55,325 nt of DNA from Lachnospiraceae bacterium (lineage in GTDB: Bacteria; Bacillota; Clostridia; Lachnospirales; Lachnospiraceae). Positions within the stretch are counted from its first letter, which is position 1, and each line of letters begins with the position of its first letter. The position numbers and the translations under genes were made by a program. Where the stretch lies: assembly GCA_009774375.1 (NCBI GenBank), contig VSNO01000007.1, forward strand, positions 1 to 55,325, in the 5' to 3' direction. Under the pieces are notes generated by a model. The model made no database searches. It saw nothing but the letters and a program-made list of their open reading frames with translations, and was not told the DNA's origin. Shown here piece after piece: positions 32,240 through 41,080 of the stretch.

Positions 32240-34324
32240 CTACAGCATCAGCCTCCCCTCGATCCCGTCAAAATCGATCACCTTCACCGACCCGTCCCTG
32301 TGCGTGATCGTCACCGGCCCGTAGCCGCCTCTCGCCTGCGGATCCGTGTAGGCGATCTTCCGGATCGGGAACAGTTCATCGTCCGTAAAATCCGCCAGCG
32401 CCTCCTTCGTGATCACCTGCGAGACAAGGATCGCCTGCTCGTAATGATTGTGACTGCGCCTCGCCGTCTCTGCGTACACGATGACCGACCGCTCGGAATC
32501 CGGATTCGTGCCTGTGCTGTTCACAGTCTTCAGGCTGTCCCAGCCGTCGTAGATGGTCATGGCGAGCTGCTTCTCCCGCCCTGTGAAGTCCTTTCCTTTC
32601 AGAATGACTGCACGCGCCGTTCCGCCCTCGTACTCCTGTTCTCTGGTGATGACCTCCGTGCCGTTATCAGGGAAGCCGTACGCCCCGAGCGTCAGCTCGA
32701 CCGGTTTCCTGCACAGTCTGATCTTATCCGCGCGCATCACACCGTAGGGCACCGCATAATCGGCGAGGTTTACTGCCTGCATCCAGTGGCACTCTGTCCC
32801 GAGGTCATAGCCGAAAAACTGCCTGCGGTAGAGCACGCCGTCCCGCTCCCCATGCCAGAATGTCACATTCGCCCTGTCGTACGTGTCCGTCGTCACGTCG
32901 TGGAGGACATACTGCTGCGACTCCACAGACGCAAGAGGCACGGACTCCGCAGAAGGGCACGGCGCGGACTCCCATGGATACTTTGTGTTGAAGCACAGCT
33001 TGGAATAATTCCACATGCCGTGCACGTCGTTCCTGTCCTTCACGACTTTTCCGCTTCTTAAGATCGTCTCGCCGTTTGCCTTGTGATTGCTGAAACAAAG
33101 TGCGGGGCCGTCCAGGGTTGTCGTCTTTACCTCTTTTTCACCCAGCTTTTCCCAGGTGCCGTTGTTCTCTTTTGCCGTCCAGAAAGGGTGGTCGGCGGGC
33201 AGATGCAGGCACAGAAACGCCTTGCCGAGCCAGAACGGGGATTCCGCGCACGAGTAGCCCTGCACGAGCGGCGTGAACTGTCCATAAAATCCCAGCGTCG
33301 GGACACCCTTGTACAGAAAATCCTCCCGCCCCAGAAACTGCATCAGGGAACCCGACGAGATGCGCCTCGCAAGTCCCGGATCCGCCTCGTAGTCCCGAAG
33401 CATCATATTGCCGTCAAACGCACTCGTCGCGGCGTTGCGGTAGATATTGCTCCGCCCCCACATGTTGGTGAAACCGTCCTCGTCGAAAAAGTCCGCGTAG
33501 GTCTTCATCAGCGCGTTCGAATTTTCCTCAAACCGCTTTGCCAGATACGGTTCATGCTCATAGCCGTACCACTCATTCCAGAGCGGCGCGTAGACGTTGA
33601 ACGCCCAGCAGGAATAATAGTCAAACGAATGCCCGTCGCGATACCAGCCGTCCCCTGCATAGTAGGCGAGGATCGCCTGCGCATGCTCCCGCATGATGTC
33701 CGTGTCGATCGGATAGCCCTCCATGTTCAGAAACGCCATGTCGAGCATGTTGAAAAGGCGCCAGTTCTGCGGCACTGTATTGCCGTACGCGTACTCGAGC
33801 AGCAGGTCCGCGATCACGTCCTTCTCCGCCTTCGTGTATGTATCCCAGATCTCCGCCTTGCTCATCCACAGGCAGATGACGAGCGCGCACGTCTCGACCG
33901 TCTGCTGGAACGCGCGGAACGGGTTGGGATCCTGAGCCAGTTCCCTGCACTCCGCATAGCTTCCCACGTACACGCTGTCACCGGGTGTGCATGACCGCAG
34001 GATCTGGTTCTTATAATAATCTCTGATATGGATGTCATTGATCACAAGCTCCGGTTTGATATGAATGAGCGGCGCCGCGAGAAAGAGCGATCGCGCAAGC
34101 CCCTCAAAATATTCTGCCTTGAACTCCCACACGGCGTCGGCGCTGTGCGGATAGGTGACTTCTGTCTCCTTCCTCGGCATCACGACCGGATCCTCAAAGT
34201 TTTTGATATTCTGGAAGATCCCGTTTAACAGATACTCCGCTGCCTCGATCCAGCTCTCGCGCGTCAGACCGGTGTACGGGCTTAATTCATAATCTACATG
34301 TTTTGGTTCAAATACGTTTTTCAT
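32240..34324 (-). CDS. DUF2264 / GH154-family protein, probable beta-glucuronidase-type enzyme
   Basis: A 694-residue cytoplasmic protein of DUF2264, the family that founded GH154. The (alpha/alpha)-barrel half shows WEFKAEYFEGLARSLFLAAPL, NPFRAFQQTVETCALVICLW, NWRLFNMLDMAFLNMEGYP and DGWYRDGHSFDYYSCWAFNVY. A beta-rich C-terminal half follows. The start at 34324 is chosen because GAGG stands 8 bases upstream. It sits with a GH88 gene, so both may act on glucuronate-containing glycans. The precise linkage cleaved is not predictable here. Confidence 0.85.
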   Translation of the reverse strand: MKNVFEPKHVDYELSPYTGLTRESWIEAAEYLLNGIFQNIKNFEDPVVMPRKETEVTYPHSADAVWEFKAEYFEGLARSLFLAAPLIHIKPELVINDIHIRDYYKNQILRSCTPGDSVYVGSYAECRELAQDPNPFRAFQQTVETCALVICLWMSKAEIWDTYTKAEKDVIADLLLEYAYGNTVPQNWRLFNMLDMAFLNMEGYPIDTDIMREHAQAILAYYAGDGWYRDGHSFDYYSCWAFNVYAPLWNEWYGYEHEPYLAKRFEENSNALMKTYADFFDEDGFTNMWGRSNIYRNAATSAFDGNMMLRDYEADPGLARRISSGSLMQFLGREDFLYKGVPTLGFYGQFTPLVQGYSCAESPFWLGKAFLCLHLPADHPFWTAKENNGTWEKLGEKEVKTTTLDGPALCFSNHKANGETILRSGKVVKDRNDVHGMWNYSKLCFNTKYPWESAPCPSAESVPLASVESQQYVLHDVTTDTYDRANVTFWHGERDGVLYRRQFFGYDLGTECHWMQAVNLADYAVPYGVMRADKIRLCRKPVELTLGAYGFPDNGTEVITREQEYEGGTARAVILKGKDFTGREKQLAMTIYDGWDSLKTVNSTGTNPDSERSVIVYAETARRSHNHYEQAILVSQVITKEALADFTDDELFPIRKIAYTDPQARGGYGPVTITHRDGSVKVIDFDGIEGRLML

Positions 34325-34334
34325 ACTCATCACC

Positions 34335-34790
34335 TCATTTTCGGGGTTCCTTTTTCAACCGGTCATGATAATATTCATAGGCAAGCTTCGCGAACTGCTC
34401 TCCCGCCTCATCCCAGAAATATTCGTTCGTCTCGTCCAGTATGACCTCATCCTGTTCCGTGAAATATTCGGGAATGTCCCAGTACGCTTTCAGCCGCGGA
34501 TCGTCCTTGAATTTCTCAAAAACCTGCTCGTACGTATCATGGAGCCGTTCCAGAAGCGCGTAGTCTCCGATTTTTTTCAGCCCGCACATCGCATACCAGT
34601 ATCCGGGATACCCCCAATTGCAGAAAAATTGTTCAAATCCACCGTTATATCCATCCGCCAGCAGTTTCCAAAGACCAGCGATCTCTCTTTCCTCCTGATC
34701 CAGCTGATTCCAGTCCCCGCCAAAGCCAGCTTCCAGCGTTTCATTAAACTGAATGGAATAGTCGTCCCACAGTTCCACATAATCCATCAT
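34335..34790 (-). CDS. DMP19/DUF4375-like small acidic protein
   Basis: A 151-residue acidic protein with many aromatic residues and no signal or membrane segment. The segment ADGYNGGFEQFFCNWGYPG resembles the NGGF.Q.F.N motif of DUF4375 (DMP19-like) proteins, whose Neisseria member mimics DNA and blocks a repressor. Acidic runs (DETNEYFWDEAGEQFAKLAYEYY) suit a mimic, but this is resemblance only. It is packed between GH88 (9 bp upstream) and GH154 (10 bp downstream), so it is co-transcribed. A ribosome site GGGGGA precedes ATG 34790. Its function in a glycan operon is unclear. Confidence 0.65.
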   Translation of the reverse strand: MMDYVELWDDYSIQFNETLEAGFGGDWNQLDQEEREIAGLWKLLADGYNGGFEQFFCNWGYPGYWYAMCGLKKIGDYALLERLHDTYEQVFEKFKDDPRLKAYWDIPEYFTEQDEVILDETNEYFWDEAGEQFAKLAYEYYHDRLKKEPRK

Positions 34791-34799
34791 GTTATCCCC

Positions 34800-35927
34800 C
34801 TACCAGATAAAAAGCTCCTTGCCCATCAGCTTCCAGATTGCTTCTATAAAATAGTAGTCGCCATAGATAATTGAAAATTCATGATCCGCATCGTGGTACG
34901 CGGCAGTACATTTCTCCACCAGGTTGTCCACGTTCTCGTCCCAATTGCAGCGCTTGTCCGCAAGTGCCTTAAGCATCTCGAGCGCGGCCTCTTCGTACTT
35001 TACCTTTTCAGTCTCAGGCACATACTTTGCAAGCTCCAGAAGACCGCAGGAGGCGATCGCCGCCGCGGTGGAATCCTCGTAAGCGGGCGTCTCGGGCTGT
35101 CTGAAATCAACCGGTATCAGCTTTGAATCCGGAATGTTCGCGATAAAATAATCCGCCACTTTCTTCGCGGTGGCAAGATAGCGTTCCTCCTTCGTGTGGA
35201 TATAGCTCAGCATGAAGCCGTACACCGCCCACGCCTGTCCTCTCGTCCACGAGGAGCCGTGCCCGTAGCCCTGTCCGCCGACAGAGTGCAGATACTCGCC
35301 CGTCTCGGCGTCAAACTCGATGATATGCTTTGCTGATCCGTCCTCGCGGATAAAGTTTTTGATCGCCGTGTCCGCATGCATCTTTGCGATGTGGTAAAAT
35401 CTCGGATCGTGCAGCTCTTCCCCCGCCCAGTACAGAAGCGGCAGGTTCATCATGCAGTCGATGATCGCGCGCCCCGCGAAAGAACCGTCCTCGTTCCCGT
35501 CCCAGTTGTTCCACGCGCGGATAAACTTTCCGACGGGATTGAAGCGGCTTGCGAGATTGTCCGCCGCCAGAAGCGCCCGGTTGCGCGACGCCATGTCGCC
35601 CGTCACGCGATAGTGCGCGACCGCTGTCGGCAGCCACTTAAAGCCGCTGTCGTGATCCATGCCCTGACGGTTCATAAGATTCTCGTCGAGTCTGATCTCC
35701 GTGCGCAGCGCGTTCTCCAGATAGACGGGCTTCTCTGTCGCGTGGTAGAGCTGCCACATCATGCCGCCCCAGAAGCCGTTCGTCCACCAGCAGATCTCCG
35801 TCTTTCCCCTGTCGTCGAACACGCCGTCCTTCGTCGTGTAGGGGATCTTGTTCCGATTGCGCTGCGCCACCTTTTCTTCCTTTGCGAGGATCTTTTCATA
35901 GACCTCGCTGATCCATTTTCTTTCCAT
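34800..35927 (-). CDS. GH88 unsaturated glucuronyl hydrolase
   Basis: Removes the 4,5-unsaturated uronate left at chain ends by polysaccharide lyases. The 375-residue (alpha/alpha)6-barrel enzyme shows WWTNGFWGGMMWQLY, the catalytic-region MDHDSGFKWLPTAV, WNNWDGNEDGSFAGRAIIDCMMNLPLLYWA and GYGHGSSWTRGQAWAVYGF. It lacks a signal peptide. The start at 35927 follows AAGGAG; fifteen earlier codons are open without a ribosome site. It implies that the cell takes up lyase products such as rhamnogalacturonan or glycosaminoglycan fragments. Confidence 0.92.
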   Translation of the reverse strand: MERKWISEVYEKILAKEEKVAQRNRNKIPYTTKDGVFDDRGKTEICWWTNGFWGGMMWQLYHATEKPVYLENALRTEIRLDENLMNRQGMDHDSGFKWLPTAVAHYRVTGDMASRNRALLAADNLASRFNPVGKFIRAWNNWDGNEDGSFAGRAIIDCMMNLPLLYWAGEELHDPRFYHIAKMHADTAIKNFIREDGSAKHIIEFDAETGEYLHSVGGQGYGHGSSWTRGQAWAVYGFMLSYIHTKEERYLATAKKVADYFIANIPDSKLIPVDFRQPETPAYEDSTAAAIASCGLLELAKYVPETEKVKYEEAALEMLKALADKRCNWDENVDNLVEKCTAAYHDADHEFSIIYGDYYFIEAIWKLMGKELFIW

Positions 35928-35974
35928 CGTTTTCTCCTTTTCTAAACCATTTATGATCATCAATGTGTTCATTT

Positions 35975-36493
35975 CTATACGTTGATGCTAAATGTATCTC
36001 TCCACAGTTTTGTCTCTTTTAACGGTATGGGTGTATCAATTAATAGATTCTGATCTCTAAGTGCATCAATCGCCCTGAATACACTGCCGCTCTCGTTCGT
36101 AAATAACAATTCATAACTTGCTGCATCTCTTATCGTGTCAAATATCATTGTCCCAAGCTGATTATTAAATTGTATATTAAACTGACTCAACATCCCAGAG
36201 CTGATCAGCAGATCTGCCGGAAATCTTTCCATCCTGCTGACAAGTATCGGCAGATCGATAAATCCGATCCCGTTTATGCTTATATCGATAACATAAACTG
36301 TACTTCTGGGATTTCCGCCAAGCACCTCTATCGTAACCGCTTCATTTTTAGATATCTGTCTGCAATGATACTTCTCTAATTTATTATAGTCGCCCGTCCA
36401 CACCGGATAGGCTGCTCCCGTGTCGACGAATATCTGTACGTATCCATACTGCGTACTTGCAAATATGATCGGACATGAATTAAGATACATCAT
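35975..36493 (-). CDS. Retropepsin-like aspartic peptidase homologue
   Basis: A 172-residue protein with the clan AA signature VDTGAAYPVW (Asp-Thr-Gly-Ala at 24-27) after a beta strand. The second family hallmark, usually ILG-D-L-F-I, appears as DLLISSGMLSQFNIQFNN at about 105-122, followed by GTMIFD. One DTGA per chain suggests a homodimer, as in retroviral proteases. Its ATG overlaps the stop of the preceding 95-codon gene by ATGA, which shows translational coupling. The region is more AT-rich than its neighbours, hinting at separate origin. Activity and target are unknown. Confidence 0.62.
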   Translation of the reverse strand: MMYLNSCPIIFASTQYGYVQIFVDTGAAYPVWTGDYNKLEKYHCRQISKNEAVTIEVLGGNPRSTVYVIDISINGIGFIDLPILVSRMERFPADLLISSGMLSQFNIQFNNQLGTMIFDTIRDAASYELLFTNESGSVFRAIDALRDQNLLIDTPIPLKETKLWRDTFSINV

Positions 36494-36777
36494 TTTGAAT
36501 TGTTTAAGCAATAACCCACCCCCATCATATAATTAGGCATGCTGACTGTTTTAAAAGTAAATTCTATATCACCTGATTTCTCCAGGTCGTATATGCTGCC
36601 ACTTAAGCATATGTCATTTAATTCCTGAGTAGCATAAACTTCCGCCTCCGAAAAGAACGCATTCTCGGGTTTTCCGTCTGGCTCAGTCATATTTCGTATG
36701 CCGACTATTTTGTCCGGATATTTCTCAAAAATTTCCCTTCTTGATAACATCTCACGATTATTTGTCAATTGATACAT
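36490..36777 (-). CDS. Unknown 95-residue protein coupled to the retropepsin-like gene
   Basis: I do not recognise this family. It is a soluble, slightly acidic protein without signal peptide or membrane helix (starts MYQLTNNREMLSRREIFEKY, ends VGYCLNNSK). The start is clear: GGGAG lies 7 bases before ATG 36777. The stop overlaps the next gene as ATGA, so the two products are probably made together and may interact. One possibility is that it is a substrate, inhibitor or adaptor of the peptidase. Confidence 0.7.
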   Translation of the reverse strand: MYQLTNNREMLSRREIFEKYPDKIVGIRNMTEPDGKPENAFFSEAEVYATQELNDICLSGSIYDLEKSGDIEFTFKTVSMPNYMMGVGYCLNNSK

Positions 36778-36809
36778 ACATACACTCCCTTCAAAATGCG
36801 GTTCAAATG

Positions 36810-37559
36810 TTAAACAAGCCGCTCAAAATCTTCGTCGGATATCACATTCCCATCCGCCGTATAGACTCTGGGATTTTTTTCTTTCAAATACGAAATCAGC
36901 TCTCTGCCAGATTCCTCGGTGCACTCCGCTATGGCACAGATCCTGTTTCTGCCAAGCAGCATGACCGTGAGGAAGTTGTGCTCTTTGTGCACCGGCATGC
37001 TGTCCACCTTTAAGGTCTGCCTGACCAGACAGGCCGCCTTGAGATCCGCGATCTTAAAGACCGAGTGGTGCGCGTCCGCCAGGTAGATGTAGTCCCTCGT
37101 CAGGATGCCGTCCGACTGTCCGTTTGCCAGCGCCTGCGCTGTACCGAGAAGCTTCACCGCGCGGCACTCCATATTCATGGTCTGGCGCTCAAACTCGTCC
37201 ATATCGCTCACCGTGTAACCGCTGTTCTTTGCGCACTTTTCTTTCCACTTTTTCGTCCCGCGCGCATGGCGGACGATCGTGATGACAATGCACGCCAGGC
37301 CAATGACTGCCAGAACCGCGAAAACGCCCAGGATCACATAACCTGCGCTGATCATGTCATCCTGCCCCTCCAGACGGTACTGCTCGATCCTTCCGTTCGC
37401 CCAGTATGCGCCGTATGCGCCGCCCAGAAACACGATCCCGAAAAAGATATAGATCCCAAACGAGATCTTTGCCGTTTTCTTCCTGATGGAAGCAAACACG
37501 CCATCGGCATAATGCTTCTTCTTGTAGTCCCCACTCATGACAGGTAAATACTTTTCCAT
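36810..37559 (-). CDS. Unknown membrane protein with two N-terminal helices and cytosolic C-terminal domain
   Basis: A 249-residue protein that I cannot assign. Two membrane helices (about 34-52, ISFGIYIFFGIVFLGGAYG, and 75-98, SAGYVILGVFAVLAVIGLACIVI) are joined by a short acidic loop. A basic stretch and a folded C-terminal domain follow (about 110-249), in which DYIYLADAHHSVFKIADLKAAC and ICAIAECTEESGRELISYLKEK suggest a PH-like or beta-rich lipid/membrane-facing domain. The start at 37559 follows AGAGG. It lies 32 bp before the peptidase pair and may be part of that cassette. Confidence 0.72.
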   Translation of the reverse strand: MEKYLPVMSGDYKKKHYADGVFASIRKKTAKISFGIYIFFGIVFLGGAYGAYWANGRIEQYRLEGQDDMISAGYVILGVFAVLAVIGLACIVITIVRHARGTKKWKEKCAKNSGYTVSDMDEFERQTMNMECRAVKLLGTAQALANGQSDGILTRDYIYLADAHHSVFKIADLKAACLVRQTLKVDSMPVHKEHNFLTVMLLGRNRICAIAECTEESGRELISYLKEKNPRVYTADGNVISDEDFERLV

Positions 37560-37686
37560 ACCCAAAACCTCTTTTCTTAAAAATATGAATCTGCCGCTTC
37601 GATAACCATACATATTTTATCACAATCTCCGTAAAATGTCATTCCTTTTCAGGACTATGACTCCATTTCCCCCTCAACATGACGAC

Positions 37687-37719
37687 AAAAAGACCGCCCG
37701 GAAATCCGGGCGGTCTTTT
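37687..37719 (-). terminator. Strong bidirectional terminator
   Basis: AAAAGACCGCCCGGA and TCCGGGCGGTCTTTT form a 15-bp stem with a 2-base centre, with T-runs on both sides. It closes the 13-kb operon that starts at 50978 and separates it from the membrane-protein operon. Confidence 0.92.
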
Positions 37720-37811
37720 GCCTGTTCGCGCAGCGTTCAAGTGCCGCTCATTCAGACTGTCTCCTCCAAAATGGCCACGCCCCATTTCGGCAGCGTGATC
37801 GGTTCGTTTTC

Positions 37812-40197
37812 CTACTCAGTGATATACTGGTTTGACTGCCAGATGATATGGATCAGATGCCCCACTGCCAGCTTCAGTTCCCGGAGATCGAGCGTGCCGT
37901 CGGCAAGCTCTTTTCTCAGATTTTCGTGATCCTTTTCGTACCCCGGCATCACAATGTCGTTTCCGGCCCTCATGCATCCGCTCGCCGTGCAGTCCGGCCT
38001 ATTGTGCGTCGTCGTCCAGTCCGTCATGATCAGCCCCCGATAGCCCCACTCGTTCCTGGCAGCCTTCGTGCACAGATCATAGCTGTTGGCGGCGTGAACG
38101 CCGTTGATCAGATTATAGCTTGTCATGATCGCCATCGGCTGGGACTTTGTGACCGCGATCTCAAACCCTCTGAGGTAGATCTCACGCAGCGCGCGCTCCG
38201 ACACGATGCTGTCCGAGTGCATCCGGTTGTCCTCCTGATTGTTGCACGCATAATGCTTGATCGTCGTGCCGCAGCCCTTCTGGGACTGCACGCCGTCTGT
38301 CATCGCCGCCGCGACGGTTCCCGAGAGCAGCGGGTCTTCAGAATAATACTCAAAGTTTCTGCCGCACAGCGGATTTCTGTGGATGTTCATACCCGGTGCA
38401 AGCCAGAGCGTCACGCCAAACTCATCCATCTCCTGCGCCACCGCCATGCCACATTCCCTGATAACCTGCGTGTCCCAGCTCTGAGCCAGCACGGTTCCGA
38501 CCGGGATCGCCGTGCAGTACTGATAATATGTCTCCCCCTGACTGTCGACTATTCCCCTCGCAAAATATCCGTCCTCGATCGCCATCTCAAAGGGCATGGA
38601 CATCGGCTTTCCGTCAACTGCCTGATAGGTTTTGTTCAGGCGCAGTCCGGCCGGCCCGTCCGCGAGCACGATCGCCGCAAGCCCCTGTCCGACGGCACAG
38701 CTGCTCGTCTCCGCGGCAGAACCCGGCACACTGTTTCCGGCCGCCCCGATATTGCTGCCCTGCCCCTTCGAGAGATCCCCCGTCGCAAGCTGGATCAGCT
38801 GCTCTGTGTCCAGGCTGTCGACAAACGCTGCCACCTCGTCGGAAAAATCGCGGAAATTCCGCTCATACGAGATCTCTTTCTTCTGAATGTCAAAGCTGTG
38901 TATCGTCATCTCCGGCTTGTCCGCGGCCTCCCCGAGCCACTCCTGCCTGCGCGCGTCAACCTGCCCTGCATCTCCCTTCAGTTCGTCCAGGAACTCCCGC
39001 AGCGGACAGATATGTTCCGTCTCCATCAGCACAGCCTCCCCGTCCATCTGAACGGACGCGCTGAAGACTGCTGTGTCCAGGCTGTTTCCGACAAAGATCC
39101 CATAACGTCCTTCCTCCAGGATCCATGCTGCGCGATCCTCGTGGTAGGACGCCATCGCGCTGACCGCAAACCGGATCGTCGTCTCCTCGCCTGCCCCCGG
39201 CTTGAGCGGTCTTGTCTTGTGAAAGCCCACGAGACGGCGGTACTCCTTGTCGAGTCTGCCCTGCGGGCAGGAGACGTACAGCTGCACCACCTCTCTGCCG
39301 GTGTAGCGCTCCCCAGTGTTGGTGATCCGCACCTTCACGCCGATCTCCGGCTCCTGCGTTCCCAGGTTGAAATGTTCGATCCCCAGTGTCTCGATCGCAA
39401 AATCCGCGTAGGACAGACCATAGCCAAAGCAGTACCGCACAGGGACCGCAAAGGTGTCAAAATAGCGGTATCCCACATAGATCCCCTCCACATACGCCTC
39501 CTTCTCGACGTTCCCGTTGTTGTGCGAGAACACGGACGCGTTCGGGTAATCCGCATAAGCGCACGGCCAGCTGTCTGTCAGTTTGCCGCTGGGGACCACA
39601 TCGCCGCAGAACAGATCCGCGAGCGCATTGCCGGCCTCCATCCCCGGCTGGTGCATGTACAGGATCGCCTCAATGTTCGGATAGCGGTCCGCGAAGGACA
39701 GATCGATGATGCCCCCCGTGTTGAGCACGAGTACCACATGCGGATACAGCGCGCACATTCTCTCTATGATCTGCGCTTCCTGCTCGGAGAGCACAAAGTC
39801 CCCGCCGCCGTTGATCCGGTCTTTTCCCTCACCGGCCTGTCTGCTCCGCGTCGCGCCACTGCGCGCGCGCCGCTTCGTACGCCTCGTCATACGCATCCAG
39901 CCACCGCTTCGTGACGATCCGATAGCCTGCGTTCGTCAGCCCCTCCAAAATGCTGACCGTCCCGCGGCTGTTGACATCCCCCGAGCCGGTTCCGCCCTTG
40001 ATCGTATTGGCAGCCCCCGCGCCGTAAAGGGCGACCGCCGTGCCCTTTGGGATTGGCAGAATGGCGTTTTCATTTTTCAGCAATACCATGCCCTCGGTCG
40101 CGGCAACCCTTGCGATCTGCTTGTTGTGCAGCTCGTATACGCGCTCTTCCGGGCAGGGCACCCCCGGCAGTTTTCTTTGTTTCATCGTTCTGTTCAT
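37812..40197 (-). pseudogene. Circularly permuted GH3 beta-glycosidase with a frameshift
   Basis: GH3 enzymes remove terminal beta-glucosyl or related residues. Here the usual C-terminal alpha/beta domain comes first (EGMVLLKNENAILPI, YGAGAANTIKGGTGSGDVNSR, then MHQPGMEAGNALADLF), followed by a fibronectin-like domain. The barrel is last (LADGPAGLRL, GMNIHRNPLCGRNFEYYSEDP, nucleophile Asp in GLIMTDWTTTHN), the permuted order known from ruminal Clostridia. The gene starts at 40197 after AGGAGG. That frame ends at 39829, and the rest continues in another frame from near AGEGKDRINGGGDF, so one base is lost or gained around 39829-39850. Repaired length is about 795 residues. No signal peptide. 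It is the last gene of the operon. Confidence 0.84.
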
Positions 40198-40291
40198 CGA
40201 CACCCCTCCTGATAACTCATTTTATTGGACTCTTCTTATGCTCTCGCCCCCAAAAGGCAGCCGTTCCAACATTGAAACAAAACGCTGAGAT

Positions 40292-41080
40292 TCAAATGTA
40301 CCGATAGATATTGTAGATATTGACTGCGATGATCACCGCCATCAGCCCGATAAACAGGTGATCTACCGCCTTGTTGTCTATCTTTTTGTTGAGTTTGCTC
40401 CCCGCAAGCCCTCCCAGGATACCGCACGTCATCATCACGGCCAGCATGGGCGGCGAAAAGTCCGGCACTCTCCCCTGTACAACCGCCGCGAGCAGGCTGG
40501 CGATCTGCGAGAACATGATGATGTAGATGGAGTACATCGCCGCCTGCTTGGAGGTCATGGAGAAGAAATAAAAGAGCACGACAAGGTTGATCGGCCCGCC
40601 GCCGATGCTCAGGAAGGAGGAAAAGATCCCCAGAACCACCCCGATCAGAAAAATGACCGGGCGGCTCGTCAGCTCCTTCGTCCTGATCTTTTGTTTGTAC
40701 ACGGTCGCAAGCAGCGTCCCCAGCGTGATCACCAGCAGAACGGCGGCCTGCACGGCGCCCACATGGCTCGTGTCCGACAGATTGTCCAGAACCAGCTCGT
40801 ACAGCGCCTTGCCCGACAGACCGCCCGCCACGCCGCCCGCCGCGATCACGGTCGCAAACGCCTTGTCAAACACAAAATCGTGCTTCATCCGCATATTTTT
40901 GTACAAGGACACGACCGACATGGACAGCACGGTACAGCCGGACAGGAAGGAGCCGGTCGTCACCGCGAGGATCCCCGTCGCGTCCAGCACCGGCTTGATG
41001 ATCACACCGCCGCCAATGCCGCAGACCGCCCCCACCACGGAGGACAGGAAACACACCAGCACGATTATGATATATTCCAT
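40292..41080 (-). CDS. TauE/SafE-family exporter
   Basis: A 262-residue membrane protein with about eight helices and the two family motifs GAVCGIGGGVIIKPVL near the start and FSSFLSIGGGPINLVVLFYF in the second half. Characterised relatives export sulfite, sulfoacetate, sulfolactate or related organosulfonates, or carry other small anions. Its ATG overlaps the end of the nagA-like gene by 16 bp, so it is translated with it. In this operon it is the natural candidate for expelling an end product. Confidence 0.9.
   Translation of the reverse strand: MEYIIIVLVCFLSSVVGAVCGIGGGVIIKPVLDATGILAVTTGSFLSGCTVLSMSVVSLYKNMRMKHDFVFDKAFATVIAAGGVAGGLSGKALYELVLDNLSDTSHVGAVQAAVLLVITLGTLLATVYKQKIRTKELTSRPVIFLIGVVLGIFSSFLSIGGGPINLVVLFYFFSMTSKQAAMYSIYIIMFSQIASLLAAVVQGRVPDFSPPMLAVMMTCGILGGLAGSKLNKKIDNKAVDHLFIGLMAVIIAVNIYNIYRYI

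Noticed and set aside
28384..37814. Genome-wide recoding of TAG as a sense codon
   Set aside because: tilS, spoIIE and rqcP end at TAG at the expected family length, so TAG is a normal stop; the two interruptions are local.
37848..39914. A 688-codon open frame antisense to the GH3 gene
   Set aside because: It mirrors the GH3 frames, has no recognisable domain, and its composition (many Arg, His, Leu, Val) is that of an antisense shadow in GC-rich DNA.
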